In this document: one piece after another, positions 5,638 to 5,760 of the stretch | Position numbering within the stretch: position 1 is the first letter of the stretch | Layout: every line of letters starts with the position of its first letter | Position numbers and translations under genes: made by a program | The notes under the pieces: model-generated | Database searches by the model: none | Told to the model about the DNA's origin: nothing | What the model saw: only the letters and a program-made list of their open reading frames with translations | From: Sphingomonas sp. | Lineage (GTDB): Bacteria > Pseudomonadota > Alphaproteobacteria > Sphingomonadales > Sphingomonadaceae | NCBI GenBank assembly: GCA_013822915.1 | Contig: PNLG01000099.1 | Coordinates: 1 to 5,760 of the forward strand | Direction of reading: 5' to 3' | DNA length: 5,760 nt

Positions 5638-5760
5638 ATGAAAAAGCTTGTCGCTGCCCTTGCGCTCTCGTTGCTGACGCTGGCGCAACCCGCCGCCGCG
5701 CAGTCGTTGCTCCGCGATGCGGAAACCGAGGCGATGTTCGATGACATGGCGCGCCCGCTG
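5638..5760 (+). CDS. Exported protein, probable periplasmic M48 metalloprotease (N-terminal fragment)
   Basis: Only 41 codons are present before the right edge. Residues 1-21 are a classic Sec signal peptide: two lysines, a Leu/Ala core, and AAA before a likely cleavage between Ala21 and Gln22. The mature start, SLLRDAETEAMFDDMARPL, resembles the opening of periplasmic M48 metalloproteases of the BepA/YfgC type, which typically begin with an (I/L)RDAE(I/T)E...ARP segment. These enzymes degrade misfolded outer-membrane proteins and assist beta-barrel assembly. The HExxH zinc motif would lie outside the window, so the family call is from memory of the N-terminal pattern and is not proven. An in-frame GTG at 5635 is a possible alternative start. 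A hairpin and a candidate promoter in the spacer suggest that it is transcribed separately from rne. Confidence 0.7.
   Translation, partial: MKKLVAALALSLLTLAQPAAAQSLLRDAETEAMFDDMARPL

Noticed and set aside
1..5760. Mobile element, CRISPR, defence or other undescribed multigene system
   Set aside because: All clear genes are core wall-synthesis, RNA-decay and envelope functions with uniform composition; no transposase, integrase, repeat array or unknown gene cluster is visible.

Overview
This is a GC-rich chromosomal window that looks like an alphaproteobacterium, most likely a member of the Sphingomonadales. The lineage call is inferred from protein features: an RNase E with a large acidic insertion in its S1 domain and a GWW C-terminal tail, and the neighbourhood of rne next to a divergent amidase / penicillin-binding protein 1A pair. 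No RNA gene, mobile element, CRISPR array or sign of recent transfer was seen.

Layout, left to right. Positions 1-998 (minus strand) hold the N-terminal 332 residues of a class A penicillin-binding protein (PBP1A, mrcA); the gene runs off the left edge. Its start lies 71 bp downstream of an N-acetylmuramoyl-L-alanine amidase of the AmiC type (1070-2320, minus), so the two cell-wall genes probably form one operon: one polymerises peptidoglycan and the other cleaves it at septation. A 476-bp non-coding divergent region (2321-2796) separates the amidase from rne. It contains a promoter-like pair for the amidase, the long leader of rne and a strong GC hairpin. Positions 2797-5538 (plus) encode a complete RNase E of 913 residues with all catalytic and zinc-link residues, an acidic S1 insertion and a long, disordered, charge-patterned scaffold ending in a putative PNPase-binding tail. 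A 99-bp spacer follows, with a large nested hairpin and a promoter-like element. From 5638 to the right edge are the first 41 residues of an exported protein that resembles the start of a periplasmic M48 metalloprotease.

Functionally the window is housekeeping: RNA decay to the right and peptidoglycan remodelling to the left, diverging from one shared regulatory region. I did not find evidence of an undescribed system. The best leads are regulatory (the structured rne leader, a possible leaderless transcript for the downstream protease gene, the nested hairpin after rne) and the partner-binding segments of RNase E.
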